Source: Myxococcales bacterium 68-20 (GTDB lineage Bacteria; Myxococcota_A; Polyangia; Polyangiales; Polyangiaceae). From it: a DNA stretch of 64,000 nt. The stretch lies in contig MKVQ01000009.1 in NCBI GenBank assembly GCA_001899635.1, forward strand, positions 1-64,000, in the 5' to 3' direction. Under the pieces are notes generated by a model. That model was not told the origin of the DNA and ran no database searches. It worked only from the letters and a program-made list of their open reading frames with translations. A program made the position numbers and the translations under genes. Shown piece after piece: positions 34,915-43,557 of this stretch (within the stretch, counting starts at the first letter, position 1; every line of letters starts with the position of its first letter).

Positions 34915-36876
34915 TCAGTGGCGGAAGAGGTGGCAGCCCTTGCACAGCTGCGCCTCGGGCTGGTGGTTTCGCTTGTCCGCGTGGCAGCTGCCGGTGCACG
35001 TCGCCCGATCCGAACGCGGCGGCGCATGCGCGCTGTGGCATGTCTCGCACTGCGCGTGAGCGCTGACGGAGTGGAGCCCTTCCAGAGAAGGACGCGAGTG
35101 ACAGGTGGCACAGGTCGGAGGCCGCTCGACGCCCTTCGGCCCGTGCGCACGATGGCACGTGGTGCAGCCCTGCGCGGCGTTCGCGTGAAGCGCATTCGCC
35201 TTGTTGTCGTGGCAGCTCGTGCACGAAGCGTGGTTTCCGAGCGATCCCGAATGCGCATCGTGACAGCTCGTGCACGTCGCATGACCCGCATGCGCCGTCT
35301 TCGCCTGCTCAGCATGACAGCCGCCGCACGACGGCTTCGCCACCGGAGCGTGGGCAGTACCGTGACACGCATTGCAGCTCGCGTGTCCGGGCCGCACGCT
35401 CGTCGCCTTCGCTTTCTCCACATGGCATCCCGCGCAGAGGCGCGCGCCCGAGGCCGCGAGATGGAACGCGTGCGGCGCGTGGCACGAGGTGCACGCCGTT
35501 CCCTTGGCGTGGAGCCCATGATCGTCCTTCGCGCTCGTGTGGCACGAGGTGCACGCCGCCGTGCTGGCCGGCGAGGCAGGATGACCGGCATGCGGCGCCG
35601 CCTGTGACCGCGTCGCCGCCGGGGCTCCACCACGGCCGTGCGGCGCATGGCATCCGGTACACGCCTGCTCTCCCTTCGCCGAAGCGATCGCCGGGTGTGA
35701 GGGCTTCGTGCTCTCGTGGCAGCGAACGCATGCTTGTCCGGCCGACACGTTCGGACGATGGGGATCGTGGCAGCTCGAGCACTCCGCGTGCGCAGCAACG
35801 CGCGGCGTGCCGATGACCGTGACGTTCGAGTGGCAGCTCGTCGCGCACGACGACTTCGCCTCCGCCGGCGCGTGCGGCGTGTGACACCCCGTGCACGCAG
35901 CATGTCCCGCCACCGTGCTCACGGCGCGGTGGTCCGCATGGCAGCCTTCGCAGGCGCGAACGTCGGCGCGACGCGCGCGATGCGGCTCGTGACACGTCAC
36001 GCACGCCTCGTGACCGGCGACCCGCGCGCCGCGAGGGGCGACGTGCGGGGCCGTCTTCGCGAGAGCACCGAACGCGGCCCGGTGCGGCGAGCGCCCGGGA
36101 GGCGAGCCCGCCACGCCGCCGTGGGCGCTGACGTGACATCCCTCGCACGTGCCGCGAGCAGCCTCCTTGCCGGAATGCGGAGCGTGGCACATGGTGCAGA
36201 CTTGTCCCGGCGAGGCCTTACGTGGGTCGAGTTCGAGCGCGCCGACTTCCGTTAGCGCGGGCGTCCCCGCTTCGCGGACGAAGGCAAGGACCGCCGCGTC
36301 GAGCGAGAGCTCCATCGAGGCATCGACGCTCGGAGCGGGCGCGTGGGCCTCGAAACCTCCGTGCGCGGCGCTCATGCCCTGGTGGCAGGTCGTGCAGTCG
36401 GCGAGCACGGCTCGATCTTTCCCGTGCACGCTGTGGCACGCGCCGCAGGGAAGCTCGGTGGACGCATGATGATCGAGCGCAGGAGCGTCGGGCGCGCGCG
36501 TCGTGCGCGTCACGTTGGAGTGGCACTCGTTGCAGGTCGCCGCCGGCCGTCCCGCCCCGAATGCGTGGCACGACAAGCACGTCGTCGGGGATTGATCTCC
36601 GCCGCGATGGTGGGTGTCGGTCTCGCGCGCGTGACACTTCGCGCACGCGACCTCCGTGGGCGCCGCGTCCAGGCTCGTGTGGCACTCCGTGCACGCGATC
36701 TTCTTCGAGCCGACATGGAGGACGTGCATCGGCGCTTCGCGCGCCGTCTGCCAGGTCGTGGGCACCTGCTCCACCGGAGAGAGCGGTGGTGTGTAGTCTC
36801 GGATCGCGACGACCGCGAGCACCGCAGCGACCACGAGAGCGAGGACCAGGAGCGCGAGCGCGCGACGCCCCTTCAT
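34915..36876 (-). CDS. 27-heme membrane-anchored cytochrome c
   Basis: 653 residues. One N-terminal membrane segment (residues 5-27, LALLVLALVVAAVLAVVAI) without a cleavage site, then a long chain of heme sites: 25 CxxCH and two CxxxCH (CATSCH, CTGSCH), with spacing of about 15-35 residues. Many sites come with HAxCxxCHxPH or GHAxCxxCH, as in tandem-repeat cytochromes where each heme gets a histidine from a neighbour. The protein may form a nanowire-like periplasmic bridge. The ATG at 36876 overlaps the previous stop (ATGA), which fixes the start. Confidence 0.9.
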   Translation of the reverse strand: MKGRRALALLVLALVVAAVLAVVAIRDYTPPLSPVEQVPTTWQTAREAPMHVLHVGSKKIACTECHTSLDAAPTEVACAKCHARETDTHHRGGDQSPTTCLSCHAFGAGRPAATCNECHSNVTRTTRAPDAPALDHHASTELPCGACHSVHGKDRAVLADCTTCHQGMSAAHGGFEAHAPAPSVDASMELSLDAAVLAFVREAGTPALTEVGALELDPRKASPGQVCTMCHAPHSGKEAARGTCEGCHVSAHGGVAGSPPGRSPHRAAFGALAKTAPHVAPRGARVAGHEACVTCHEPHRARRADVRACEGCHADHRAVSTVAGHAACTGCHTPHAPAEAKSSCATSCHSNVTVIGTPRVAAHAECSSCHDPHRPNVSAGQACVRCHESTKPSHPAIASAKGEQACTGCHAPHGRGGAPAATRSQAAPHAGHPASPASTAACTSCHTSAKDDHGLHAKGTACTSCHAPHAFHLAASGARLCAGCHVEKAKATSVRPGHASCNACHGTAHAPVAKPSCGGCHAEQAKTAHAGHATCTSCHDAHSGSLGNHASCTSCHDNKANALHANAAQGCTTCHRAHGPKGVERPPTCATCHSRPSLEGLHSVSAHAQCETCHSAHAPPRSDRATCTGSCHADKRNHQPEAQLCKGCHLFRH

Positions 36877-37925
36877 TGCGCGTGGCAAGCCCGGCAAGGC
36901 TGGTCGCGCGTCATGTCCAACGCGCTCGCGAAGCCTCGACCATGAGGGTTACCGCCGGGACCACCGACGCGGTGGCAGCCGACGCAGAGCGCCTCGCCCG
37001 CGCCGCCGTGACAGCTCGCGCACGACATCGGATCCATGCGCGCGGCGCGTCCGTGCTCGCCGCCACGCGCGCGAACCCAGTCGGGCGGATGCGGGTTCCG
37101 CGAGATCCCGCCACCGAACGCAGAGCGCCCGCGCTTCGCGTGGCAGTCGAGACAGAAGCGCTCGCTGTCGTGACACGTCGTGCAGAGCCCCGGGTTCGAG
37201 CGCGCCTCGTCCGAGTGGCGCGACGCGAACCCAGCGCGATGGAGACCGGTCAGGCTCGGACGATCGAAGCCGAGCTTCCACGGAAGCGCGGCGACGGTGA
37301 TGCCATGGCAGCTCGCGCAGAAACCCTCTCCGTGACACGTCGCGCACAGATCGCGCGCAGATGCGGCGCGGACGCCGTGCTCGCGGACGAAGTCGCCCTC
37401 GTGGAAGACATGGCTCGACGGCCGCGCGAGCTCGGAGGGCAGGTCGACGTGACAACCTTCGCAGTCGCGCGTCGTCCACTGATCCTTGTGGTTGTGGCAC
37501 GAGAGGCACTGCGCCATCGGCGGACGCAGCGTGGTCTGCTCCGACTTGCCGGCCGCGGCATGGCAAGGCACGCATTGCCCGCCAAGCTTCGGCACGTGCC
37601 TCTCGTGCGAGAAGCGAAGGTGCTCGCGCGCGAGGCGGTTCTCTTCGCGCGTGTGGCTCTGGCCATGGCATGTCCCGCATGGCCGCGAGTCGTGCGGGCG
37701 CGTGTGGCAGCCGACGCACTTGGCCGGCTCGGGGATGTGGAGGGGACCGGTGTCGCCGGCGTGCGTGATCCCTTCGTGACACGTCGTACAGCCGATGCCG
37801 GCGAGAGAGTGGCTTCGGTGCTCGAACGGACGTTGGGTGTCGCGCGGCTTGATCCCGAGCAGCCCCGCGCAGGCCGCGAGCGACAGGAGGGACACGAGAA
37901 GCGCGAAACGCAGGAGCGGGCTCAT
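36873..37925 (-). CDS. 13-heme cytochrome c lipoprotein
   Basis: 350 residues. Lipobox LAAC (Cys19), then 13 CxxCH sites (CTTCH, CVGCH, CGTCH, CVPCH, CLSCH, CEGCH, CATCH, CASCH, CTTCH, CLDCH, CASCH, CVGCH, CRACH). Histidines such as FEHRSHSL and RFSHERH are probable distal ligands. Its start overlaps the barrel gene's stop and its stop overlaps the 27-heme gene's start, so all three are made together. In porin-cytochrome complexes a multiheme cytochrome sits inside or against the barrel; this is the candidate. Confidence 0.9.
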   Translation of the reverse strand: MSPLLRFALLVSLLSLAACAGLLGIKPRDTQRPFEHRSHSLAGIGCTTCHEGITHAGDTGPLHIPEPAKCVGCHTRPHDSRPCGTCHGQSHTREENRLAREHLRFSHERHVPKLGGQCVPCHAAAGKSEQTTLRPPMAQCLSCHNHKDQWTTRDCEGCHVDLPSELARPSSHVFHEGDFVREHGVRAASARDLCATCHGEGFCASCHGITVAALPWKLGFDRPSLTGLHRAGFASRHSDEARSNPGLCTTCHDSERFCLDCHAKRGRSAFGGGISRNPHPPDWVRARGGEHGRAARMDPMSCASCHGGAGEALCVGCHRVGGPGGNPHGRGFASALDMTRDQPCRACHAQ

Positions 37926-39145
37926 GGTGACGTACGCCCCCTCACCGGCGGCTCTCCGAACGCATACGAGACGCGCGCGAGCGCGTGCAACGACTCGCGA
38001 TACTCCGGGCCCACCGACGCTTCGAGCGCGGTGGCGACTTCCCATCCGCTCGGCGACCGCCATGCGATCGCTCCGAGCGCCCAGGGCCAGAGCGCACCTC
38101 GTCCACGCGGCTCGTCGGGGCGTACGAGCTCGATCTCCGTGGCGACGCGAAATGCGCTCGAGAGCGGCAACGAGGCGATCGCTCGCGCGCCGACCCACCG
38201 CGCGCCGGCGAAGTCCACGCGGCGCGCCTCGAGCCCGATCGAGCCGGCCCACTCGTCGTCGAGCGCGAGCGTCGCTCGACCGAGGCCCTGGCCACCGACC
38301 TCGTCCCCTTGCACCTGCACGCTGCCCGTCGCGACGAGCTCGAGGCGCGGGAAGGCACGCCAGCGCGCGGTGGCGCCGGTGCTCGTCGCCGCGAAATCGC
38401 CGAGGACGGAGAAGAGCGACGTCCTCGGCAAGAGCCGCCCGGGGGACCGGTGCGTCGTGAAGACCTCCGCGCGAACGTCGTCCTTTTGCACGCTGACGGA
38501 GGCGAGCGCATCGGTCGGTGCACGCGCGATGACGTCGAATGCGGCACGAGCCGCCGCGGTGAGCCACGGCGCGGGCGTCAGGGCGAGATCGGCTCCGACC
38601 TCCTCGTCGTCGCGCTGCCCGCCGCGCCGGCGGACTGCGTAGGAACCTCCGAAGGTCGCAACATCGCCGACCGACTGACCGAGACGCCCGCCGGCCGTCC
38701 AGTCGAAGGTGTCGTAGGCGAAGCCGCGAACGACGGGGACACCTCCGAACGCCTCGACCGTCGTCCCGCCGAACGCGCGCATGAGCCCGCGGACGCCGTC
38801 CAAGTGGACCGGCCGCACCGCCCCCATCGTGACGATCATCCTGCCCGTCCGGAGCTCGGAGCCCGTCGCCGCATCGCGCGCGCGCACCGACAGCGTGACC
38901 ACGTCACCGGTCGCGCCGACCGGTTGCGAACCACCGGTAGCACCGAGCCACGTCACCGTCTCCGCGGAAAGCCAGGGACGGAGACGGTCTTCACCGCTGA
39001 GGACCACCAGTCCGACGGGCGACCGAGTCTGCACCAGCGCATCGCCACGCAGGCGAAGCGGCTCGGCGATGGCCGGCCTGGCCCAGGCGAGCGCGACCGC
39101 GAGAACGAGCGCGGCGTCGATCTTGCTCCTGGTAAGAAAGGACAT
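37922..39145 (-). CDS. Outer-membrane beta-barrel, partner of the cytochromes
   Basis: 407 residues. A cleavable signal peptide (LVLAVALAWARPAIA, cut near residue 27) precedes a beta-rich protein with repeated alternating strands (TVEAFGGVPVVRGFAYDTFDW; ARWRAFPRLELVATGSVQVQGDEV; WEVATALEASVGPEYRESLHALARVSYAF). Size is near that of Geobacter Omb-type porins and far below MtrB or PioB. It has no heme site. It is first in a three-gene coupled operon with two multiheme cytochromes, hence the conduit proposal. The start codon lies on the same CATG as the start of the divergent gene. Confidence 0.75.
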   Translation of the reverse strand: MSFLTRSKIDAALVLAVALAWARPAIAEPLRLRGDALVQTRSPVGLVVLSGEDRLRPWLSAETVTWLGATGGSQPVGATGDVVTLSVRARDAATGSELRTGRMIVTMGAVRPVHLDGVRGLMRAFGGTTVEAFGGVPVVRGFAYDTFDWTAGGRLGQSVGDVATFGGSYAVRRRGGQRDDEEVGADLALTPAPWLTAAARAAFDVIARAPTDALASVSVQKDDVRAEVFTTHRSPGRLLPRTSLFSVLGDFAATSTGATARWRAFPRLELVATGSVQVQGDEVGGQGLGRATLALDDEWAGSIGLEARRVDFAGARWVGARAIASLPLSSAFRVATEIELVRPDEPRGRGALWPWALGAIAWRSPSGWEVATALEASVGPEYRESLHALARVSYAFGEPPVRGRTSP

Positions 39146-39809
39146 GGTCGCGGAGAGCGGAATCGACTGGATAGGTTGGGCGTCAGCGGCGAGCGCAGTG
39201 GCCGCCGCGGGCATCCTCGTCATGCATCTTGTGCGCCGGCCGAGCCTGGCGGGCGAACGGGGACGTAACACGAAACTCTGGCTGCTTCTCGGCCTTGGTG
39301 TCTTCCCGATCACGTCGGCGGGGACGGCGAACATCGCCGGCTTCAAGGCGACCCAGTCACGCGAGTTCTGCGGGTCCTGTCACGTGATGGAACCTCACGC
39401 CGGGGACTCCAACGATCCGAACAGCATCTCCCTCGCCGCGGTGCACGCACGGAACCAGACCTTCGGGCACGACAACTGCTACGCGTGCCACAAGGACTAC
39501 GGCATGTACGGCTACGTGCTGACGAAGATGGGCGGCATGCGTCACGTCTACCTCTACCTCACCGAGTACCACGACATGCCGCTCGAGGAATCGAAGCACG
39601 ACATCCGTATCCTCCGCCCGCTTCCGAACGCCAACTGCATGGCCTGCCACACGACGACCGCGCCCCGCTGGCTCTCGATCGGCGACCACGCGTCCTCGCT
39701 CGAGGCCGTCCGCAACGGGACGGTGTCGTGCGCGAGCGCGGGCTGCCACGGCTACGCGCATCCAATGACGAAGCTCGGCAAGGAGCTCGACGCGGGAGCG
39801 CTGCAATGA
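39144..39809 (+). CDS. NapC/NrfH-type tetraheme quinol dehydrogenase
   Basis: 221 residues. Two hydrophobic segments (near 8-30 and 44-66), then GFKATQSREFCGSCHVMEPH, the NapC/NirT/NrfH hallmark. Heme sites: C76-H80, C112-H116, C165-H169 and a CxxxxCH (C196-ASAG-C201-H202). The family takes electrons from membrane quinol and passes them to periplasmic cytochromes. This fits the divergent 27-heme/13-heme/barrel operon as its electron source. ATG 39144 is preceded by AAGAAAGGAC; it shares CATG with the opposite start codon. Confidence 0.87.
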   Translation: MVAESGIDWIGWASAASAVAAAGILVMHLVRRPSLAGERGRNTKLWLLLGLGVFPITSAGTANIAGFKATQSREFCGSCHVMEPHAGDSNDPNSISLAAVHARNQTFGHDNCYACHKDYGMYGYVLTKMGGMRHVYLYLTEYHDMPLEESKHDIRILRPLPNANCMACHTTTAPRWLSIGDHASSLEAVRNGTVSCASAGCHGYAHPMTKLGKELDAGALQ

Positions 39810-40069
39810 AGCTCGGCGCGGCGCTGGCGCGCGTGAAAGCAATCCCGAGCGAGAGCCTCGTGCGCGCGGCCTGCATCCTCGGCCTCGTCGCGCTGCCGCT
39901 CATGGTCGGCTCCGTGTTCGTCCCGACTGTGTGGCCGGTGCTCGTCGCCCTCTCGGTCGGCCAGGCCCTCGGTACCCTCTCGTTCGTTCTCTACCTCGTC
40001 GCCATCGCGCGCGACCTCGACATCGTGCGACGCCTGCGGTCACCGAGGAGACACGAAGAAAGACACTGA
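39806..40069 (+). CDS. Small two-TM protein coupled to the tetraheme gene
   Basis: 87 residues, starting at an ATGA overlap with the quinol dehydrogenase stop. Two membrane segments (near 22-43 and 47-70), a basic C-terminus (RRLRSPRRHEERH) and no heme motif. No family recognised. Position suggests an assembly or anchoring factor for the tetraheme protein. Confidence 0.65.
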   Translation: MKLGAALARVKAIPSESLVRAACILGLVALPLMVGSVFVPTVWPVLVALSVGQALGTLSFVLYLVAIARDLDIVRRLRSPRRHEERH

Positions 40070-40142
40070 TCGATCGTCTCCCGCAACGAGCGATCGGCGG
40101 ATCGAGAAGGGTCGGCGAGTCCCGCCCCTTCCGGATGCGGAT

Positions 40143-40601
40143 TCAGCCGTCGATTTGATCGACGCGAGGCTCGGCGCCGAGCGCCTCGGCGTTGAGCAGC
40201 CGCTCCTCTTCGTCGGCCATGTCCTGCTCGAAGCGCTGGAAGAACCAGACGACCTCGTCCGCGAGATCTTCGACGTTCCTGACGCCGTCCTCGGCGTCCT
40301 CCACGAGCGCGACGAGCACCGAACGCTGTTCGGCGTGCTCCTGGAAGAGCCGCTCGACGCGTACGGGACCCCACGCATCCACCTCGCGCATGAGCGGGAC
40401 GATCACCTCTTCCTCGTACTGGAAGTGGCGCTCGACCTCCGTGCAGAGCTGACCAAGGACGTCCCGGATCACCGGCCGGTGCTTCTCGTCACGCTCGGCT
40501 GCGCGCGCGACGGCGATGAGCGCTCGACACAAGCTGCGCAGCACCGCGTGGTCGCTGGAGATACGCTTGCGAATTTCTACCCTCGCGATCATCGAGCTCA
40601 A
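40143..40601 (-). CDS. Hemerythrin-like protein
   Basis: 152 residues, one hemerythrin/HHE four-helix bundle. Ligands visible: H18 (SSDHAVLR), H59 and E63 (VERHFQYEEE), H89 (LFQEHAEQR); the last canonical position reads FEQDMADEEERLL, with an Asp in place of a His. Relatives bind a di-iron centre that senses oxygen or NO, or helps repair iron-sulfur centres. The start codon is TTG at 40601, supported by AAGGAGG six bases before; the first internal ATG is only three codons later. It follows the universal stress gene by 48 bases in one operon. Confidence 0.83.
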   Translation of the reverse strand: MSSMIARVEIRKRISSDHAVLRSLCRALIAVARAAERDEKHRPVIRDVLGQLCTEVERHFQYEEEVIVPLMREVDAWGPVRVERLFQEHAEQRSVLVALVEDAEDGVRNVEDLADEVVWFFQRFEQDMADEEERLLNAEALGAEPRVDQIDG

Positions 40602-40649
40602 GGCGTACCTCCTTCCGCTGACCAGGACCGTGGTGGTGAGGAGCCGCGA

Positions 40650-41099
40650 TCAAGTGCCCCTAGCTTCACGCAATGTAAGAACGGGAATCGAAGATGTGCG
40701 AACGACGCTCTCAGCGACGCTGCCGATCAGCGCCCGAGCGATGCCTCGACGTCCGTGCGTTCCCATGACGATGAGATCGGCCCCGACCTTCTTCGCGGCC
40801 GACAGCACCGCATCGCGCGGATCCGCTTGCTCGAGGAACGTGTGGAGCTCGACGTTCCGCGACGCATGTTTCTTGGCGAGCTCGTCGAGCGCCTTCTGCG
40901 CGGCGTCGATGATCCGCGACGCCATCTCGGCCGAGATCGTCATCGTGCCGTCGGGGAAGCCGACGAGCGGAAGCTCGAACGCGTGAACGACGTGCACCGC
41001 CGCGCCGAGCTTCGCGGCGAGCTCCACGGCGTAGTCGAGCGCGACACCGGCCGCTTCACTGAAGTCCGTGGGAACCAGGATGTTCTTGGGAGGGATCAT
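40650..41099 (-). CDS. Universal stress protein
   Basis: 149 residues, one USP domain: NILVPTDFSEAAGVALDYAVELA at the N-terminus and LIVMGTHGRRGIARALIGSVAESVVRTSSIPVLTLR, with the ATP-binding pattern G-x2-G-x9-G-(S/T). Probably an ATP-binding homodimer acting under stress. ATG 41099 gives the normal USP start; an upstream ATG at 41141 adds residues unlike the family. A -24/-12 promoter lies 14 bases before. It leads the operon with the hemerythrin-like gene. Confidence 0.9.
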   Translation of the reverse strand: MIPPKNILVPTDFSEAAGVALDYAVELAAKLGAAVHVVHAFELPLVGFPDGTMTISAEMASRIIDAAQKALDELAKKHASRNVELHTFLEQADPRDAVLSAAKKVGADLIVMGTHGRRGIARALIGSVAESVVRTSSIPVLTLREARGT

Positions 41100-41112
41100 T
41101 GCCTCTGCCACG

Positions 41113-41128
41113 AGCAAGGGCCTTGCCA
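41113..41128 (-). promoter_or_regulatory. Sigma-54-type -24/-12 element before the USP gene
   Basis: On the minus strand it reads TGGCAAG-N4-TTGCT, close to the sigma-54 consensus TGGCACG-N4-TTGCA, with the required GG to GC spacing. The predicted start of transcription is only a few bases before the ATG at 41099, so the mRNA would be almost leaderless. The element is also a near-perfect palindrome (GCAAGG-G-CCTTGC). Confidence 0.5.
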
Positions 41129-41250
41129 CGGCTGAAAACACGGCAGTTCCTCACAGCGCCGTAGCCGGAGACGCAACTTTTGCGCGCACGTGCAGAATGC
41201 GCGCTCCCCACCGCCCAGCTGCGCACCAGAGCTTCGACGCGTTCGCCCCG

Positions 41251-41266
41251 TGGCAGTCGTTTTGCA
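41251..41266 (+). promoter_or_regulatory. Sigma-54-type -24/-12 element before the CBS gene
   Basis: TGGCAGT-N4-TTGCA, with the invariant GG and GC at correct spacing. It ends 11 bases before the ATG at 41277, which again implies a leaderless message or a later start (ATG 41355). Confidence 0.55.
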
Positions 41267-41276
41267 CTTGCTTTCG

Positions 41277-41717
41277 ATGATGAGACCGAGCGCGGATCCG
41301 AACAGCTCGAGCGAACCGAGCTACATCTCCCGGACCACGAAGATCCGTCAGGTGATGACGCTCTCCCCGCACACCATTGGCAGCGACCAAAAGCTGACGC
41401 TCGCTCACAAGATGATGCGCGAGTACCACCTCCGTCACCTCCCCGTGCTCCGAGCCGGCGAGCTCGTCGGAGTCCTCTCCGAGCGCGACCTCTTCTTCCT
41501 CGAGTCCGTTGCCGGGGTGGACGTCGACATCGACGCGGTGTCGGAGGCGATGACCGCGGACGTCTACACGGCGCATCCGGAAGACTACGTCCGCGACGTC
41601 GCGCGCGTCATGTCGCTTCGGAGGTACGGCTGCGCCGTCGTGATGGAGGATAGCCGGCTCCTCGGCATCTTCACAGCCACGGACGCGCTCCGGTATCTTG
41701 CCGAGGCTCTCGTCTAG
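41277..41717 (+). CDS. Two-CBS-domain protein
   Basis: 146 residues. First CBS motif: IRQVMTLSPHTIGSDQKLTLAHKMMREYHLRHLPVLRAGELVGVLSERDLFFLES; second: VSEAMTADVYTAHPEDYVRDVARVMSLRRYGCAVVMEDSRLLGIFTATDALR. Such proteins sense adenine nucleotides. Starts are possible at ATG 41277, ATG 41280 or ATG 41355 (VMTLSP); the position of the -24/-12 element favours a later one. Related to the CBS protein at 29426. Confidence 0.87.
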   Translation: MMRPSADPNSSSEPSYISRTTKIRQVMTLSPHTIGSDQKLTLAHKMMREYHLRHLPVLRAGELVGVLSERDLFFLESVAGVDVDIDAVSEAMTADVYTAHPEDYVRDVARVMSLRRYGCAVVMEDSRLLGIFTATDALRYLAEALV

Positions 41718-41889
41718 CCTCCCGCCCCGAACCCACGTGGGCTCGGACTCGGGAACGACTCGTGCGTGCTGCGTCACCGGTCGACATCGCCGCTGAATCA
41801 CGCGGTCCTCACCCCTCACGTGGGACCGCGCGATGCGACGGCGAACCCCTGGACCCGGCACACGAGCGCCACGCCTGAAGAGGAAACTG

Positions 41890-42312
41890 ATGAAGAAGAT
41901 CCTTACCTGCCTCGATACTTCACCGCGTGCACCGCACGTACTGGCTGCTGCAGTCGATCTGGCACGGCGCACCGGCGCCCGGCTCACGCTCTTCCGGAGC
42001 GTCGGCCTCCCGCCCGAGCTTGCGCATGACGACGTCTTCGGTGTCAGCCCGAACAAGCTCGTCGACAAGCTCCTCGACGCCGCCAAGGAGAGCCTCGCGC
42101 GCCACCGCGCCGATGTCCCGCCGGAGCTCCTCGACGGAATCGAGGCCCGTGTCGGCGTTCCGTGGAACGCAATCTGCGCCGAGGCCACCGCGATCGAAGC
42201 CGACCTCATCATCATCGGCTCGCACGGCTACGGCGGCATCGACCGGATCCTCGGCACGACGGCGGCGAAGGTCGTCAACCACGCCGACCGCTCCGTCCTC
42301 GTCGTGCGATGA
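41890..42312 (+). CDS. Universal stress protein
   Basis: 140 residues. KKILTCLDTSPRAPHVLAAAVDLARRTGARLTLFRSV at the start and DLIIIGSHGYGGIDRILGTTAAKVVNHADRSVLVV at the end give the USP fold and ATP site. GAAGAGGAAACTG precedes the ATG. In front, 41718-41889 holds no gene but a CCCACGTGGG palindrome (41732-41741). It is convergent with the NnrS gene. Confidence 0.9.
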   Translation: MKKILTCLDTSPRAPHVLAAAVDLARRTGARLTLFRSVGLPPELAHDDVFGVSPNKLVDKLLDAAKESLARHRADVPPELLDGIEARVGVPWNAICAEATAIEADLIIIGSHGYGGIDRILGTTAAKVVNHADRSVLVVR

Positions 42313-42333
42313 CGGTGCGCGCCTCGTCTACCC

Positions 42334-43554
42334 CTACCCCGCGCGCCCGTCGGCGCGTGGGGTGACGAGGATCGGCGCGTAGACGATCGCGTAGACCACG
42401 AAAGACGCGCTCCAGAGCACACCGGCAAAGACGAGCGACGCGAGGTACTGCTCCGGCAGGAGGGGCGCGGCGACCCGGATGGCGGCCGCGAGCGTCATCG
42501 CCGCGAACGCCGCGACCATCGGTGTCCCCACCGCGAGCGGTCGTCCGGTGTGCCCGAGCGCAACGCGCGCCATCATCCCCAGAGTGAGCGCGCCGATGGC
42601 CCCCGCCGTCAGCGCGTGCGTCGCCATCGACGAATAGACGCCGCCGGTGGCCTCCCCCGCCGCACGAAGGAGCAGCCCCAGCGGGATCCAGGCGTAGCCG
42701 ACGTGGAGGATCCAGAGCAGCGGCTGACGGAGCACGTGCTGGGTCCCCCAGCGGAACGCACGAGCTACCGCGACCACGCCTGCGAGGCCCGCGAGCACCG
42801 CGAAGATCGCCCGATCGAGCGCGAGGCCGCCGAACGCATCCATTGCGGTCAGCAACGCCATGAGCCCGATCGTGAGCGCCTCGAGCGCCGGGATCGATCG
42901 GATCCCGTCACGGCCCGTGGCGTTCCGGGTGAACATCGGCACCACGCGTCCCGCGATGATGAGCATGAGCAGGACGACGACGTCGACTGCGACGAGAGCA
43001 CCTCGCCGCTGCCACCCGGGCGCGACGCCGAGCGTATCGAGGTGCGTCATCAGGTTGGCCGCGAACAGCGCCGCCAGCACGGCGAGCATCACGAAGTTGC
43101 GCCGATTCCGAGTCGCCACGAGCGGGCGAGCGAGCACGACCGCAAGCGCGGGAAGGAACGCGAGGTCCACGATCACGGGCACGAGCGGCGGCAGGAGCGA
43201 GGCCATGCTCATCGCGACGCGCCCCGCGATCCAGAGCACGCCAAGCAACGCGAGAGGCGTTCCGACGGCGGTCTCGCGCTGGGTCCAGTTGCCGACCGCG
43301 GTCAGGAGGAAGCCGGCAATCACAGCGACCGTGAAGCCGAACACCATCTCGTGCGCGTGCCAGTACATGGGCGAGAAGCGGCTCGCCGGCTGGATGACTC
43401 CCTCGAGCGCCAGCAGCCAGAGCGGCACCATCAGCGCGCCGAAGACGGAGGCCAGGAGGAAGAACGGACGGAAGCCCTTGGCGAAGAGCGAAAAGCGCCC
43501 GCCCGAAGACGACGACTGCGAAGGAGCCCCGTTGATCGATAGTGCGTGTGCCAT
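42334..43554 (-). CDS. nnrS: NnrS family membrane protein
   Basis: 406 residues, about 12 membrane segments. Hallmarks are FAKGFRPFFLLASVFGALMVPLW, YWHAHEMVFGF, GFLLTAVGNWTQR, and GHTGRPLAV. The conserved histidines (HAHE) may bind heme-copper or iron. NnrS members protect cells from nitric oxide, keeping iron from being trapped in dinitrosyl complexes. It starts 3 bases after the hemerythrin-like gene stops, so the two share a message. Confidence 0.93.
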   Translation of the reverse strand: MAHALSINGAPSQSSSSGGRFSLFAKGFRPFFLLASVFGALMVPLWLLALEGVIQPASRFSPMYWHAHEMVFGFTVAVIAGFLLTAVGNWTQRETAVGTPLALLGVLWIAGRVAMSMASLLPPLVPVIVDLAFLPALAVVLARPLVATRNRRNFVMLAVLAALFAANLMTHLDTLGVAPGWQRRGALVAVDVVVLLMLIIAGRVVPMFTRNATGRDGIRSIPALEALTIGLMALLTAMDAFGGLALDRAIFAVLAGLAGVVAVARAFRWGTQHVLRQPLLWILHVGYAWIPLGLLLRAAGEATGGVYSSMATHALTAGAIGALTLGMMARVALGHTGRPLAVGTPMVAAFAAMTLAAAIRVAAPLLPEQYLASLVFAGVLWSASFVVYAIVYAPILVTPRADGRAG

Positions 43555-43557
43555 GAC

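Noticed and set aside
34915-36876. Regular short repeats resembling a CRISPR array
   Set aside because: They are the codons of CxxCH heme motifs; spacing varies, and the reading frame is open through all units.
36222-38642. 806-codon open frame on the plus strand
   Set aside because: It is antisense to the two multiheme cytochrome genes and the barrel gene; repeated CxxCH codons leave the opposite strand free of stops. Its protein is arginine-rich with no domain.
40150-40170. Possible FNR/CRP-like half-site (TTGATCGAC)
   Set aside because: No matching second half at the right spacing; it lies inside the 3' end of the hemerythrin-like gene.
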